From Archangium gephyra (GTDB lineage Bacteria > Myxococcota > Myxococcia > Myxococcales > Myxococcaceae), in NCBI RefSeq assembly GCF_001027285.1, contig NZ_CP011509.1, forward strand, positions 10,688,501 through 10,752,500: a stretch of DNA of 64,000 nt. Direction: 5' to 3'. How positions within the stretch are numbered: the first letter of the stretch is position 1; the number at the start of each line of letters is the position of its first letter. The notes under the pieces are model-generated. The model was not told the DNA's origin. It was given only the letters and a program-made list of their open reading frames with translations, and made no database searches. Positions 33,065-41,633 of the stretch are shown here, in pieces. Made by a program: the position numbers and the translations under genes.

Positions 33065-34081
33065 TCAACGGCCCGCCACCCCGAAGGGGCACAGTTCGAG
33101 CGCACAGCCCGTGCATGGGGACTCGGCTCCCGCGCAAGCGTCGCCGCGCGCGGCCCGGTTGGACTTCGAGCAGAAGGCATACAGCGCCTGCTGCACGAGC
33201 CTTGGCGAGTAGCTCGGAACCTCGGGATGGAACTGGCGCAGATCCAGCCGCGCGGCCTGTTCCCGAAGCCACCGCTCGCGCGCGTCGTAGGTCCTCGGTG
33301 CCCCGGGCTTCCGAAGGACGTCCACCGCCCGCGCGACGTTGGTGTCGATCACGACGAGCTCGTTGCCGTCCACCGCGGGGAACCACGGCGTGAGCTCCGG
33401 AGCCAACGCGGGCGTCGACAACGCGCTCACGAACATCGTGGCGAGCTTGCGCCCCACGCGGTGCACCCGCGCGAGCCGCTCCACGAGGACAACGGCGCGT
33501 TTCGCCGGAAGCGGCTCCTGCTGAAGCACCTCGACGAGGACCCCGCGCAGCCCTCCGCTCCGCCAGAAATGGAGCCACGCCGACGTGGGTAACTTGCCCA
33601 TGTCCCCCATGCGTTTGAACGCGGCCGTCGCGAGCTTGACGTGGCAGCGCGCCCCCGGGCGATGGCCGCAATCGACCGACTCACCGTCCTTCGCGACGTC
33701 GCAGCCCTCGTCGAAGGCCGTGACGGAGCCCAGCGCCGGGCAGTCGTTCTCCGCGACCGCCCGCCGCAGCCCCGCGACCGACGCGATGGAGGCGACCCGC
33801 CCCGCGGCCAGCGCTCGCTGCCGCTTCATGATCACGACGTCGCGCAAGCCCTGGAACATGGACAGCGCCACGAAGAGACGGAACATCGCCGCTTCATTCC
33901 CGCTCGCCAGCTCGCCGCGTGACAGCGCGAACGCGCCGACCTTCGCGGGATCGCAGTAGTACGGCAGCACACCAGGGCCTTCATGCACGCCGAAGATCGT
34001 GCCGAAGTACCACTCGACGGCGCGAACCAGTGCGCTCGCGGGTCCACTCCGGGCACGGCGTTGCACTGTGCCGGAGCTCAT
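33065..34081 (-). CDS. EndoIII-like (HhH-GPD) DNA glycosylase with probable Fe-S cluster
   Basis: A 338-residue protein. Residues about 195-256 match the helix-hairpin-helix/GPD core: HRVGRKLATMF with Lys212 at the position of the EndoIII lyase lysine, then VVIDTNVARA with Asp246 as the catalytic aspartate. The C-terminus has Cys316-x6-Cys323-x2-Cys326-x4-Cys331, close to the 4Fe-4S loop of EndoIII/MutY. The N-terminal 190 residues are longer than in EndoIII and have extra Cys (114, 127, 138, 146). Its ATG overlaps the stop of a DNA adenine methylase (ATGA), so it may be the cutting half of a modification-linked system. Base specificity is unknown. Confidence 0.75.
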   Translation of the reverse strand: MSSGTVQRRARSGPASALVRAVEWYFGTIFGVHEGPGVLPYYCDPAKVGAFALSRGELASGNEAAMFRLFVALSMFQGLRDVVIMKRQRALAAGRVASIASVAGLRRAVAENDCPALGSVTAFDEGCDVAKDGESVDCGHRPGARCHVKLATAAFKRMGDMGKLPTSAWLHFWRSGGLRGVLVEVLQQEPLPAKRAVVLVERLARVHRVGRKLATMFVSALSTPALAPELTPWFPAVDGNELVVIDTNVARAVDVLRKPGAPRTYDARERWLREQAARLDLRQFHPEVPSYSPRLVQQALYAFCSKSNRAARGDACAGAESPCTGCALELCPFGVAGR

Positions 34082-34935
34082 GCCTCGGTGGGCGAGGCGG
34101 GTTGAGACACGCTGACCACTCCATTCTCCAGAATGCAGTGGACTTCCTTCGAGCGCCGGGCCGCGCGTGTCGTCTTCACCTCCTGGGGATCACTGAAGGG
34201 AAGCCAATCCGCACCCGCGTTCTCACAGACAATGACCTGCCCCGGTCTCTTCCTGCACCACTCCGCGAGGGCCTTGTAGTCGAGCTGGTCAGCGCCGTAC
34301 CGGTAGTATTGGCCCGCCTGCTCGTAGGGAGGATCCACGAACCACGTGGCCTCCGTCTGAACGGAGCACTCGGTATAGTCGCCCTCGTGGATCTCCCAAT
34401 CCCGGATCAAATCCACCTGGTTCGCGATGGTCTGCCGGACCCGCTCACCCCAGAACGAACCAGGCCGGATGAGGTCACGCATCCACCTCGAAGGGCTCTT
34501 GCGGGGACTCGCCGCACCGCGGTTCAACCAGAACCCCACCAGCAACCTGGCTTCCGGACCTACCCCCTTCATGTCATCCACCGACTGGCCCGGTTCAAGG
34601 TCGGGTATCGCCAGGATGTCGCGTCGCTTGGCCTTGATCAGGAATCTCCACACACGCACCAGGGTCGGATCGCGCTCCCACAGGATGACCTTCCGGCCGT
34701 GGTGATGGCGCAGGGAATATCCGGCGGAGCCGGCGAAGGGTTCCACGATGGTGGTGAACTTGGGCTCCGGATAGAGCCTGAGCGCATCCCGCCACTTGCC
34801 GCCGTAATAACTGAAGAACGGCCGCAGCAGCGGCGCCTTGTCCTTCTTCTGCCGCACCGTGCGATTGGACTGCACGACCTCGTTACGCACCTTGCGAGTG
34901 GACGCTCCGGCCTTGCTCGAAACGCGCGAGCTCAT
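34078..34935 (-). CDS. D12-class DNA N6-adenine methyltransferase
   Basis: A 285-residue methylase transferring a methyl group from SAM to adenine in DNA. Motif X is seen in PFFSYYGGKWR, motif I in VEPFAGSAGYSL, and the catalytic motif IV in FVDPPYEQAG. The order is that of Dam/DpnM-type enzymes. The start at 34935 begins the basic MSSRVSSKAG; the frame extends further upstream. Its TGA overlaps the ATG of the glycosylase gene, so the two proteins are probably made together. The recognition sequence cannot be read from here. Confidence 0.9.
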   Translation of the reverse strand: MSSRVSSKAGASTRKVRNEVVQSNRTVRQKKDKAPLLRPFFSYYGGKWRDALRLYPEPKFTTIVEPFAGSAGYSLRHHHGRKVILWERDPTLVRVWRFLIKAKRRDILAIPDLEPGQSVDDMKGVGPEARLLVGFWLNRGAASPRKSPSRWMRDLIRPGSFWGERVRQTIANQVDLIRDWEIHEGDYTECSVQTEATWFVDPPYEQAGQYYRYGADQLDYKALAEWCRKRPGQVIVCENAGADWLPFSDPQEVKTTRAARRSKEVHCILENGVVSVSQPASPTEA

Positions 34936-35091
34936 ACCTCGCCACTCGTCTCGTCCCGGGACGATCCGGAGAGCCGGGCTTCGGTGGTCATGGGTTCCGC
35001 TCTCGAGGCCTGGGGCACGCCGCACATGGGGGCAGCAGGGTACCCATGCGGAGCTCCGCCAACAAGAAACCGGTCGGTTTCCTGTCGCGTG

Positions 35092-35562
35092 CTACAGGCA
35101 GGCGGGACCGGGGGCGAAGGTTCCCACGGTGAACTGGTGCCGGACGCGCTCGGCCGGAGCACGCAGGCCCGCCTCCTCGAGGTGCCACGCCGCCCAGGAC
35201 CTGGCCGAGTCCATACGGGAGACCAGCGTGTAGGGCACCGGCGGCGGCCGGAAGTGGAAGATGACACTCATCGTCAGCACCACCGTGGGCGAGGTGACGA
35301 CGTACGCGAGCCCCAGCAGCCTCTGGCGCATCAACGCCGCGTTCGTCTCGAGCCACTCCGCGTGCCGCTGCCGCTGCTCGCTCGACAGGAGCCACAGGGC
35401 GCTCAAGTCGAAGATGCAAACGTGTGGCTCGCCCCGCTGCAAATATTGAGTGGACCTGTCGAGGCAGGCCTCGAACTCCGAGCGCGAGAGCTCGCCGGTG
35501 AGACGCACGCCCAGCAGGGGCCAGAGAGAGTCGTCGAAGGAGAAGGGGGCCGCGCGATTCAT
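35092..35562 (-). CDS. STAS-like hypothetical protein
   Basis: A 156-residue protein from ATG 35562 (MNRAAPFSFD); an alternative start lies 45 bases upstream. The middle has a strand-helix order like SpoIIAA/STAS-type proteins: VRLTGELSRSEFEACLD, then HVCIFDLSALWLLSSEQRQR. There is no phosphorylatable Ser in the usual DxS context that I can point to. Small proteins of this kind are frequent in myxobacteria. The function is unknown. The gap 34936-35091 holds nothing recognised. Confidence 0.6.
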   Translation of the reverse strand: MNRAAPFSFDDSLWPLLGVRLTGELSRSEFEACLDRSTQYLQRGEPHVCIFDLSALWLLSSEQRQRHAEWLETNAALMRQRLLGLAYVVTSPTVVLTMSVIFHFRPPPVPYTLVSRMDSARSWAAWHLEEAGLRAPAERVRHQFTVGTFAPGPACL

Positions 35563-35724
35563 GGGACCCAAGATGTGGAGGCGGTCCCGTTGTTCAGCAA
35601 GGTGCACGCGGATGTTTTGCCCTACCCGCGGGGTCGGGCACCGCCTCGACGCACTTCTTCAACCCGGGTGGCACCAGAGCCCCGGGTTGAGCAGCCCTTC
35701 TGGCGGTTGTGGGGGTTTCCGGGG

Positions 35725-37119
35725 CTACTGGCTCAGCTTGGCCTGGAGCGAGGCCTGGGACGCGTAGTCCGGCGCCGAGGCCGCCAGCTTCGTCCAGAGC
35801 GCCTTGGCGCCCTTCGTGTCGCCCTTGGCCTTGAGCGTCTCGCCCAGCTGGTCCACCGCCGCCGGGTCCGAGCCCACCGCCACGCCCCACACCCGGTCCG
35901 CCGTCGGCTTGCCCAGCCCCACCAGCGTCCACGCCAGGCCCGCCTTCACCCGCCCGTCCGGCCGCAGCGGCATCACCTGCCGGTACGCCGCCAGTGCCTC
36001 GTCGTAGCGCCCCTTCGCCAGCAGCTCCTCGCCCTGCTCCACCGTCTGCGTGAGCTGGGCCTCCAGCTCCGGCGTGCGCTCCACGTTCTGCATGGCCTGC
36101 ACCGTCTCTTGCGAGATGTTCGGCGCCGCCGTGTTGTCACCGCCACCCCGGAGGCCTCCGCCCGCCATCGGCCCCTGCGCCATCATCGGCCCGCCACGCG
36201 ACAGGTCCAGCTTCGAGGCCCGGATGTTCCGGTCCTCCGCGCGCGAGGCCTGCCACTTCTTGAAGCCGCCGGCCTTCACCGCCTCGTCCGTCATGCGGCC
36301 CAGCTTGCGCGCCAGCCCCGCCCGCGGCGAGTCCGGGTGCGCCGACAGGAAGGCCTCGAAGCCCTCGTGCGCCGTCTGCAGGGACTTCAGGTCCTCGCCC
36401 TTCGTCTCGTACAGCAGCGCCGAGCGCCCGAAGAGCGCGTCCGCCGACGTGGGCTCCACCTCCAGCACCCGCTCGTACGTCTTCAGCGCGCCCGCCGCGT
36501 CGCCGGAGAGGAAGTGCGCGTTGGCGCGCATCGACTCCACCTCCAGCACCGGCTCCAGCGCCGCGCGCGCGCAGGCCGCCGCGCCCGCCGTGTCCCCCTT
36601 CTTCGCGCGCTCCGCCGCCGCCGCCGCCATCTCCTCCACCGGCGCCGACGGCGAGAAGCCGCACTTCGCCTCCGTGGGGCTCTGCACCGCCGCCTTGCCC
36701 AGCTTCTTGCGCTGCGCCAGGAAGAGCTCGCGCGCCGCCTTGCCCTTCTCCTCCGCCTGCAGGAAGTAGGGGATGGCGTCCGCCGCCCGGCCATTCGTGT
36801 AGTAGAGCTTGCCCAGCGACGAGGCGATCTCGAACGTCTTCTCCCGCTCGCGCAGGCCCTGCATGCTGTCCAGTTGCTGGAGCAGCTCCGCCGCGGTGGG
36901 CGGGGCCCGGCCCGTCATCGGCGGGTGTCCGTCCGGCATGGCGCCCGGGGCCGCGGCGCCCGCGGTTGCCCCCCCGAGGTTGGGGTGGCCCTCGGGCATG
37001 CCCTGGGAGGCGGCGGCCGGACGCTGGGCCTCCGAGCCGAGGGGCGGGTGACCGGCGGGCAGGTTGGTGGGCTCGGCCGCGAGCAGGGCCGCGGCGGTCA
37101 GGGCGAGGGAGAGGGTCAT
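35725..37119 (-). CDS. exported TPR-repeat protein
   Basis: A 464-residue protein with a signal peptide (MTLSLALTAAALLAAEP). A proline-rich N-terminal segment has three spaced xGHPxx motifs (PAGHPPLG, PEGHPNLG, PDGHPPMT). TPR-like helical repeats follow at about 85-290 and 370-464 (for example AADAIPYFLQAEEKGKA and YDEALAAYRQVMPLRP). TPR domains hold protein partners; this one is probably periplasmic. Its ATG overlaps the folK stop (TAATG), putting it last in the lysA-dapA-dapB-folK cluster. The GHP motifs also occur in proteins tied to cytochrome c handling, but that link is only suggestive. Confidence 0.8.
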   Translation of the reverse strand: MTLSLALTAAALLAAEPTNLPAGHPPLGSEAQRPAAASQGMPEGHPNLGGATAGAAAPGAMPDGHPPMTGRAPPTAAELLQQLDSMQGLREREKTFEIASSLGKLYYTNGRAADAIPYFLQAEEKGKAARELFLAQRKKLGKAAVQSPTEAKCGFSPSAPVEEMAAAAAERAKKGDTAGAAACARAALEPVLEVESMRANAHFLSGDAAGALKTYERVLEVEPTSADALFGRSALLYETKGEDLKSLQTAHEGFEAFLSAHPDSPRAGLARKLGRMTDEAVKAGGFKKWQASRAEDRNIRASKLDLSRGGPMMAQGPMAGGGLRGGGDNTAAPNISQETVQAMQNVERTPELEAQLTQTVEQGEELLAKGRYDEALAAYRQVMPLRPDGRVKAGLAWTLVGLGKPTADRVWGVAVGSDPAAVDQLGETLKAKGDTKGAKALWTKLAASAPDYASQASLQAKLSQ

Positions 37120-37643
37120 TACTCGGTTACCGGGAGAAGGGTTTCGGGCCACTGGGTGGCCTCGCACCGGCGCACATCCTGGGGAGCCAGCTGGGAGAGC
37201 AGCTCCGCCACGGTCATGCCGAGCACCGGGTGCTCCGCCTCGGGAGCCAGCTCGAAGAGCGGCTCCAGGGCGAAGCGGCGTTTGTGCAGTTCCAGGTGGG
37301 GTACCTGGAGGTTGGGGTCCGCCACCACCTCACCCTCCCACAGGAGGATGTCCAGGTCGATGGGCCGGGGTCCCCAGCGCTGTCCTCCGGGCGAGCGGCC
37401 CAGGTCGCGCTCTATCTGCTTGAGGATGCACAGCAGCCGCTGCGGAGGCAGACCACACTCCAGGGCCACCACGGCGTTGAGGTAGTGCGGCTGGGGCGGG
37501 CCCACGGGCGCACTCTCGAAGAGAGACGAGCAGCGCAGGACCGCCACTGCATCGATACGGGACATCGCCTCCAGGGCGGAGACGAGTTGGGCTTCGCGGT
37601 CTCCCTCGTTGGAGCCCAGCCCTACATAGACGGTGGCGCTCAA
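37119..37643 (-). CDS. folK: 2-amino-4-hydroxy-6-hydroxymethyldihydropteridine pyrophosphokinase
   Basis: A 174-residue HPPK that transfers pyrophosphate from ATP to 6-hydroxymethyl-dihydropterin in folate synthesis. It has YVGLGSNEGDRE at the start, YLNAVVAL, and the signature RWGPRPIDLDILL. It begins with TTG (37643-37641), overlapping the stop of the FAH-family gene in a TTGA arrangement, and ends overlapping the TPR gene start. Translation is therefore probably coupled on both sides, and the TTG start may hold expression low. No other folate gene is adjacent; folA is at 53970. Confidence 0.95.
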   Translation of the reverse strand: MSATVYVGLGSNEGDREAQLVSALEAMSRIDAVAVLRCSSLFESAPVGPPQPHYLNAVVALECGLPPQRLLCILKQIERDLGRSPGGQRWGPRPIDLDILLWEGEVVADPNLQVPHLELHKRRFALEPLFELAPEAEHPVLGMTVAELLSQLAPQDVRRCEATQWPETLLPVTE

Positions 37644-38407
37644 GGCCCCATCTCAACAGGGTTGGCCAGGGTCCCGATTCCCTCCAGCTCCACTTCCACC
37701 ACGTCCCCGGCCACCAGCCGGCCCACGCCCGAGGGCGTCCCCGTGCTCACCAGGTCGCCCGGCAGGAGGGTCATGATGTGGGAGATGAAGGACACCAGCC
37801 TGGCGGGGCTGAAGACCATGTCGGACGTGCGGCTGTCCTGTCGCACCTGTCCATTCACCCGGCAGACAATCCGCAGGTCCGCCGGGGACAGGCCGGTGAC
37901 GCTCCAGGGCCCGGCGCACGCGAAGGTGTCGTAGCTCTTGGCGCGGGTGTGCTGAATCTCGCGGCGCTGGATGTCGCGGGCCGTCACGTCGTTGATGCAG
38001 GTGAGGCCCCAGATGGCGCGGGCGGCGGTGGCCTCGTCGGCGTTCTTCAGCCGCTCGCCGATGACGAGTCCCAGCTCCGCCTCGTAGTGCACCTCCTCAC
38101 TCACCCGCGGAAGCTGGATGGGCGAGCGGTGCGCGTTGAGCGCGGTGGAGGGCTTGATGAAGAGGAGGGGCTCGGCCGGGACGGGCTTGCCCATCTCCTC
38201 GGCGTGCTTGCGGTAGTTCTGCCCGATGCACACCACCTTGGAGGCCTCGGAGGGCACCAGCAGCTGCACCGCGCTCAGGGCCACGCGCCGGCCGGTGTCC
38301 GCTCCGCCGGCCCACGGCGCGCCGGAGAGCACCACCACCTCTTCACCCTCGATGCGGCCGTGGTGCGCACCGCCCTCGTGTTGGAAACGGCAATAACGCG
38401 TCGTCAT
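37640..38407 (-). CDS. fumarylacetoacetate hydrolase (FAH)-family protein
   Basis: A 255-residue enzyme of the FAH superfamily. The metal site pattern is seen in [12 protein letters not shown] (the E-x-E), a later Asp in [11 protein letters not shown], and the closing [11 protein letters not shown]. Family members hydrolyse or decarboxylate beta-diketo acids, or act on oxaloacetate. Its ATG overlaps the dapB stop (ATGA), an unusual partner; a clean-up role for keto acids is possible but unproven. Confidence 0.88.
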   Translation of the reverse strand: MTTRYCRFQHEGGAHHGRIEGEEVVVLSGAPWAGGADTGRRVALSAVQLLVPSEASKVVCIGQNYRKHAEEMGKPVPAEPLLFIKPSTALNAHRSPIQLPRVSEEVHYEAELGLVIGERLKNADEATAARAIWGLTCINDVTARDIQRREIQHTRAKSYDTFACAGPWSVTGLSPADLRIVCRVNGQVRQDSRTSDMVFSPARLVSFISHIMTLLPGDLVSTGTPSGVGRLVAGDVVEVELEGIGTLANPVEMGP

Positions 38408-39186
38408 GACGTCCTCTGGAAGCCGAGCACGTCGGCCATGTCGTAGAGCCCCGGCGAACGGCCCGTCACCCAGCGCGCCGCCCGCAGCGCCCCGAGGCCG
38501 AACTGGTCCCGGTTGGTGGCCCGGTGGGTGAGCTCGATGCGCTCGCCCTCGCCAAAGTAATACACCGTGTGCTCGCCCACGACGTCTCCGCCGCGCAGCG
38601 TCTGCACGCCGATCTCCTGCTTCGGGCGCGCGCCAATCTGTCCGTGCCGGGCGTACGTCAGGTCGTCCTGGCCGCGGCCCAGCGCCGAGGCGAGCACCTC
38701 GGCCAGCTTGAGCGCCGTGCCCGAGGGGGCGTCCTTCTTCATGCGGTGGTGCGCCTCGAGCACCTCCACGTCGTAGCCCTCGCCCAGCACGCGGGCCAGC
38801 TCGGCGGCCATGCGGATGACCACGTTCACGCCCACCGAGGTGTTGGGGGCCAGCACCACGGGGATGGACTTCGCGCTGGCGGCCACTTCGGCGCGGGACT
38901 CGGCGGTGAAGCCCGTGGAGCCGATGACCATGGCCACCCCGCGCTCGGCGCACTGGCGCGCGTGGGCCACGCTGGCCTCCGCGCTGGTGAAGTCGATGAC
39001 CACCTGCGCCCGCGCCGTGTCGAGCACCCGGCCGAGGTCCTCGCCTCCGGACACACCGAGCGACTCGAGGCGCGAGACCTGGCGCGTGGTGGCTCCAGCC
39101 AGCTCCAGGTCCTTGGACTCCCGGACGAGCCGCAGCAGGGTGCCGCCCATGCGGCCGGTGACTCCAGTGATGACGGTGCGGATCAT
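38404..39186 (-). CDS. dapB: 4-hydroxy-tetrahydrodipicolinate reductase
   Basis: A 260-residue reductase in lysine/diaminopimelate synthesis. The NAD(P)H fold starts [18 protein letters not shown] is conserved, and the catalytic [15 protein letters not shown] motif is intact. It follows dapA in the same direction after a 143-base gap filled by two hairpin repeats, and overlaps the FAH gene by four bases. Confidence 0.97.
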   Translation of the reverse strand: MIRTVITGVTGRMGGTLLRLVRESKDLELAGATTRQVSRLESLGVSGGEDLGRVLDTARAQVVIDFTSAEASVAHARQCAERGVAMVIGSTGFTAESRAEVAASAKSIPVVLAPNTSVGVNVVIRMAAELARVLGEGYDVEVLEAHHRMKKDAPSGTALKLAEVLASALGRGQDDLTYARHGQIGARPKQEIGVQTLRGGDVVGEHTVYYFGEGERIELTHRATNRDQFGLGALRAARWVTGRSPGLYDMADVLGFQRTS

Positions 39187-39198
39187 GGTGTCCTCGAA

Positions 39199-39233
39199 AC
39201 CCTCACCCCGTCCCTCTCCCGGAGGGAGAGGGG
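39199..39233 (-). repeat. dispersed hairpin repeat, copy 3 (reverse)
   Basis: Tail ACCCTCACCCCGT, then CCCTCTCCC (39212-39220), loop GGA, GGGAGAGGG (39224-39232). It begins 13 bases upstream of the dapB start codon, so it is transcribed in the dapA-dapB message and could form a stem near the dapB ribosome binding site. Confidence 0.85.
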
Positions 39234-39279
39234 TTGTGTTGGCCCTCTGGCCACAGTGCGCGGTTCACGGTGCGCCACT

Positions 39280-39316
39280 CCCTCTCCCCTCGGGAGAGGG
39301 TCGGGGTGAGGGTGTC
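39280..39316 (+). repeat. dispersed hairpin repeat, copy 4 (forward)
   Basis: CCCTCTCCC (39280-39288), loop CTC, GGGAGAGGG (39292-39300), then tail TCGGGGTGAGGGTGTC. It is inverted relative to copy 3. The pair fills most of the dapA-dapB gap. Confidence 0.85.
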
Positions 39317-39329
39317 TCGCATCCCGGGT

Positions 39330-40217
39330 TCAGCCCTGGACGAGGCCCAGCTTGCGCAGCTCGGCCTCCAGCTTCTTCGCGTTGGGCTCGGACATGGGGA
39401 CGAGGGGCAGGCGCAGCTCCGGTCCGAACAGTCCCAGCTTGTGCAGGGCCCACTTCACGGGAATCGGATTGGACTCGATGAACAGCAGCCGGTGCAGCTC
39501 GTTCATCCGCACCTGGAGGTCCCTCGCCTTCGCCAGCTCCCCGGCGCGGGCGGCGGCCACCAGGTCCGCCATCATCCGCGGGGCCACGTTGGAGGACACG
39601 GAGATGACGCCCTTGCCGCCGCAGGCGATGAAGGGCAGCACGGTGAAGTCATCACCGGACAGGAGCGTCAGCCGCTCGCCGCACTTCTCCACCAGGTCCA
39701 CCGCGCGGGCCATGTTGCCCGTGGCCTCCTTGATGGCCACCACCTCGGGGAAGTCGCACAGCCGCAGCGCCGTCTCCGGCAGCAGGTCCACGCCCGTGCG
39801 GCCCGGCACGTTGTAGGCGATGAGGGGGAAGCCGGGGTGCGCCCTGGCCACCGCGCGGAAGTGCTCCACCAGGCCCGCCTGCGTGGGCTTGTTGTAGTAG
39901 GGCGTGACGATGAGCGCGCCATCCGCGCCAACGTCGCGGGCGCGCTTCACGTTCTCCACCGTCTCCGCGGTGCTGTTGGAGCCCGCGCCGGCCACCACCG
40001 GCACCCGGTCCGCCGCCTCCTCCACCGCCACGCGGATGGCGCGGAAGCGCTCCTCGGCGGACATCGTCACCGCCTCGCCCGTGGTGCCCATGGGGATGAG
40101 CACGTTCGTCCCTCCGGAGATCTGCTGCCGGACGAGCGCACGGAAGGAAGCCTCATCGAACGCTCCCTCCCGGAAGGGGGTGGCGAGCGCGGTCATCGAG
40201 CCTTCGAAGGTCCTCAT
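39330..40217 (-). CDS. dapA: 4-hydroxy-tetrahydrodipicolinate synthase
   Basis: A 295-residue class I aldolase condensing pyruvate with aspartate semialdehyde. GTTGEAVT is at 44-51. Tyr135 lies in IAYNVPGRTG, and Lys163 in AIKEATGN is the Schiff-base lysine. It starts 16 bases after lysA in the same direction. A longer upstream extension is not needed: MRTFEGSMTALATPF is the normal N-terminus. Confidence 0.97.
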   Translation of the reverse strand: MRTFEGSMTALATPFREGAFDEASFRALVRQQISGGTNVLIPMGTTGEAVTMSAEERFRAIRVAVEEAADRVPVVAGAGSNSTAETVENVKRARDVGADGALIVTPYYNKPTQAGLVEHFRAVARAHPGFPLIAYNVPGRTGVDLLPETALRLCDFPEVVAIKEATGNMARAVDLVEKCGERLTLLSGDDFTVLPFIACGGKGVISVSSNVAPRMMADLVAAARAGELAKARDLQVRMNELHRLLFIESNPIPVKWALHKLGLFGPELRLPLVPMSEPNAKKLEAELRKLGLVQG

Positions 40218-40233
40218 GCTGCGGCTTATACGT

Positions 40234-41475
40234 TCAGGGCCGCTCGCCGCGCCAGAGGTCCTCGACGCTCTCCCGCTCCCGGACCACCCGCCAGGCGTCC
40301 CCGTCCACCAGCACCTCGGCCGGCCGGGGCCGCGAGTTGTAGGTGGAGGCCATGCTCATGCCGTAGGCCCCAGCCGTCATCAGCGCGTACAGCTCGCCCT
40401 GGTTGGGCAGCACCAGCTTGCGTTGACGGGCCAACACGTCGGTGGACTCGCACACCGGACCCACCACGTCCACCTCCACCTCCTTGCCGCGCCGCTGCAC
40501 GAGCGGCTGCAGCCCGTGGTGGGCGTCATAGAGGGCGGGGCGCATCAGGTCGTTCATGCCCGCGTCCACCACCACGAACTGGCGGGCCGGCGTCTTCTTG
40601 CGGAAGAGCACCCGGGTGACGAGCACGCCGGCGTTGCCCACCAGCAGGCGGCCCGGCTCGAAGATGAGGGTGGCGCCGGTGTTGCCCGCCGCGGCGATAG
40701 CAGTGCGCGCGTACTCGGCGGGCGTGGGGGGCGTCTCCTCGGTGTAGGTGATGCCCAGGCCGCCGCCGATGTCCAGGTACTGCAGCGCGTGCCCCTGGGC
40801 CCTCAGCTCCTGGTAGAGCCCGGCCATCTTGGTGAGCGCGGCCTTGAAGGGCGCGGTGCGGGTGATCTGCGAGCCGATGTGGCAGTCCACCCCCACCGCC
40901 TGAAGGCCCTTCATCTTCTTGGCCTTGGCGTAGAGGGCCACCGTGTCCTCGAAGGGGACGCCGAACTTGGACGTCTTCAGGCCGGTGGAGATGTGACGGT
41001 GGGTGCGTGCATCCACGTTGGGATTGACGCGCAAGGCGAAGGGCGCGCGCTTGCCCTGGGCACGGCCCACGGCGTCGAGCAGCTCCAGCTCCTCGGGGCT
41101 CTCCACGTTGAAGAAGAGGATGCCGGCGGAGAGGGCCTGGGCCATCTCGTCGGCCGTCTTCCCCACTCCGGCGAACACCGTCTTCCCCGGCTGGCCGCCG
41201 GCCGCCTTCACGCGGGCCAGCTCACCGCCGGAGACGATGTCGAAACCACTGCCCTCCTCGGCCAGCAGCCGCAGCACCGCGAGGGTGGAGTTGGCCTTCA
41301 TCGCGTAGCACACCAGGTGCGGGTGCGAGCCGAAGGCCTCCGTCACCACCCGGAAGTGCCGGCGCAGCGTGGCGGTGGAGTAGACGTACACGGGGGTGCC
41401 CACCGCGTCGGCGATGGCCGACAGGGGCACGTCCTCGGCGTGCAGGACACGCTTGCGATAGCTGAAGTGATTCAC
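40234..41475 (-). CDS. lysA: diaminopimelate decarboxylase
   Basis: A 413-residue PLP enzyme making lysine from meso-diaminopimelate. Lys60 in YAMKANS binds PLP, HIGSQ and the GGGLGITY glycine loop bind phosphate, and GPVCESTD supplies the active-site Cys from the partner subunit. It starts with GTG at 41475, overlapping the stop of the small lipoprotein gene (GTGA). Confidence 0.97.
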   Translation of the reverse strand: MNHFSYRKRVLHAEDVPLSAIADAVGTPVYVYSTATLRRHFRVVTEAFGSHPHLVCYAMKANSTLAVLRLLAEEGSGFDIVSGGELARVKAAGGQPGKTVFAGVGKTADEMAQALSAGILFFNVESPEELELLDAVGRAQGKRAPFALRVNPNVDARTHRHISTGLKTSKFGVPFEDTVALYAKAKKMKGLQAVGVDCHIGSQITRTAPFKAALTKMAGLYQELRAQGHALQYLDIGGGLGITYTEETPPTPAEYARTAIAAAGNTGATLIFEPGRLLVGNAGVLVTRVLFRKKTPARQFVVVDAGMNDLMRPALYDAHHGLQPLVQRRGKEVEVDVVGPVCESTDVLARQRKLVLPNQGELYALMTAGAYGMSMASTYNSRPRPAEVLVDGDAWRVVRERESVEDLWRGERP

Positions 41476-41624
41476 GGCGTCCCAGCGTCAGGGGAGAGAG
41501 TCGCGGCGGGAGGCGTCGGCTGCGCCTCCGGAGCGCGGACGGGCGGGCGGGGCGGCCCCTTGATACCGCAGGCCACCCCGGCCAGCACCGCGAACAACAG
41601 GATGAAACGGCGCGGTCCTGGCAT
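41472..41624 (-). CDS. lptM: LptM-like small lipoprotein
   Basis: A 50-residue lipoprotein: signal MPGPRRFILLFAVLAGVAC with Cys19, directly followed by GIKGPPRPPV. The CGxKGP motif after the lipidated Cys is the mark of LptM (YifL) proteins, which in E. coli aid assembly of the LPS translocon LptDE and are encoded near lysA/dapF. The same lysA neighbourhood is kept here: the stop overlaps the lysA GTG, and the start lies 9 bases after the TIGR04551-like gene. The symbol rests on motif plus context, as the tail is variable. Confidence 0.8.
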   Translation of the reverse strand: MPGPRRFILLFAVLAGVACGIKGPPRPPVRAPEAQPTPPAATLSPDAGTP

Positions 41625-41633
41625 CTCGCGCGA

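Noticed and set aside
33919-37485. An 1188-codon open frame on the plus strand
   Set aside because: It runs antisense to the glycosylase, methylase, STAS-like, TPR and folK genes, all with recognisable motifs or normal starts. The product is His/Arg/Gln-rich low complexity, as expected of shadows in GC-rich DNA.
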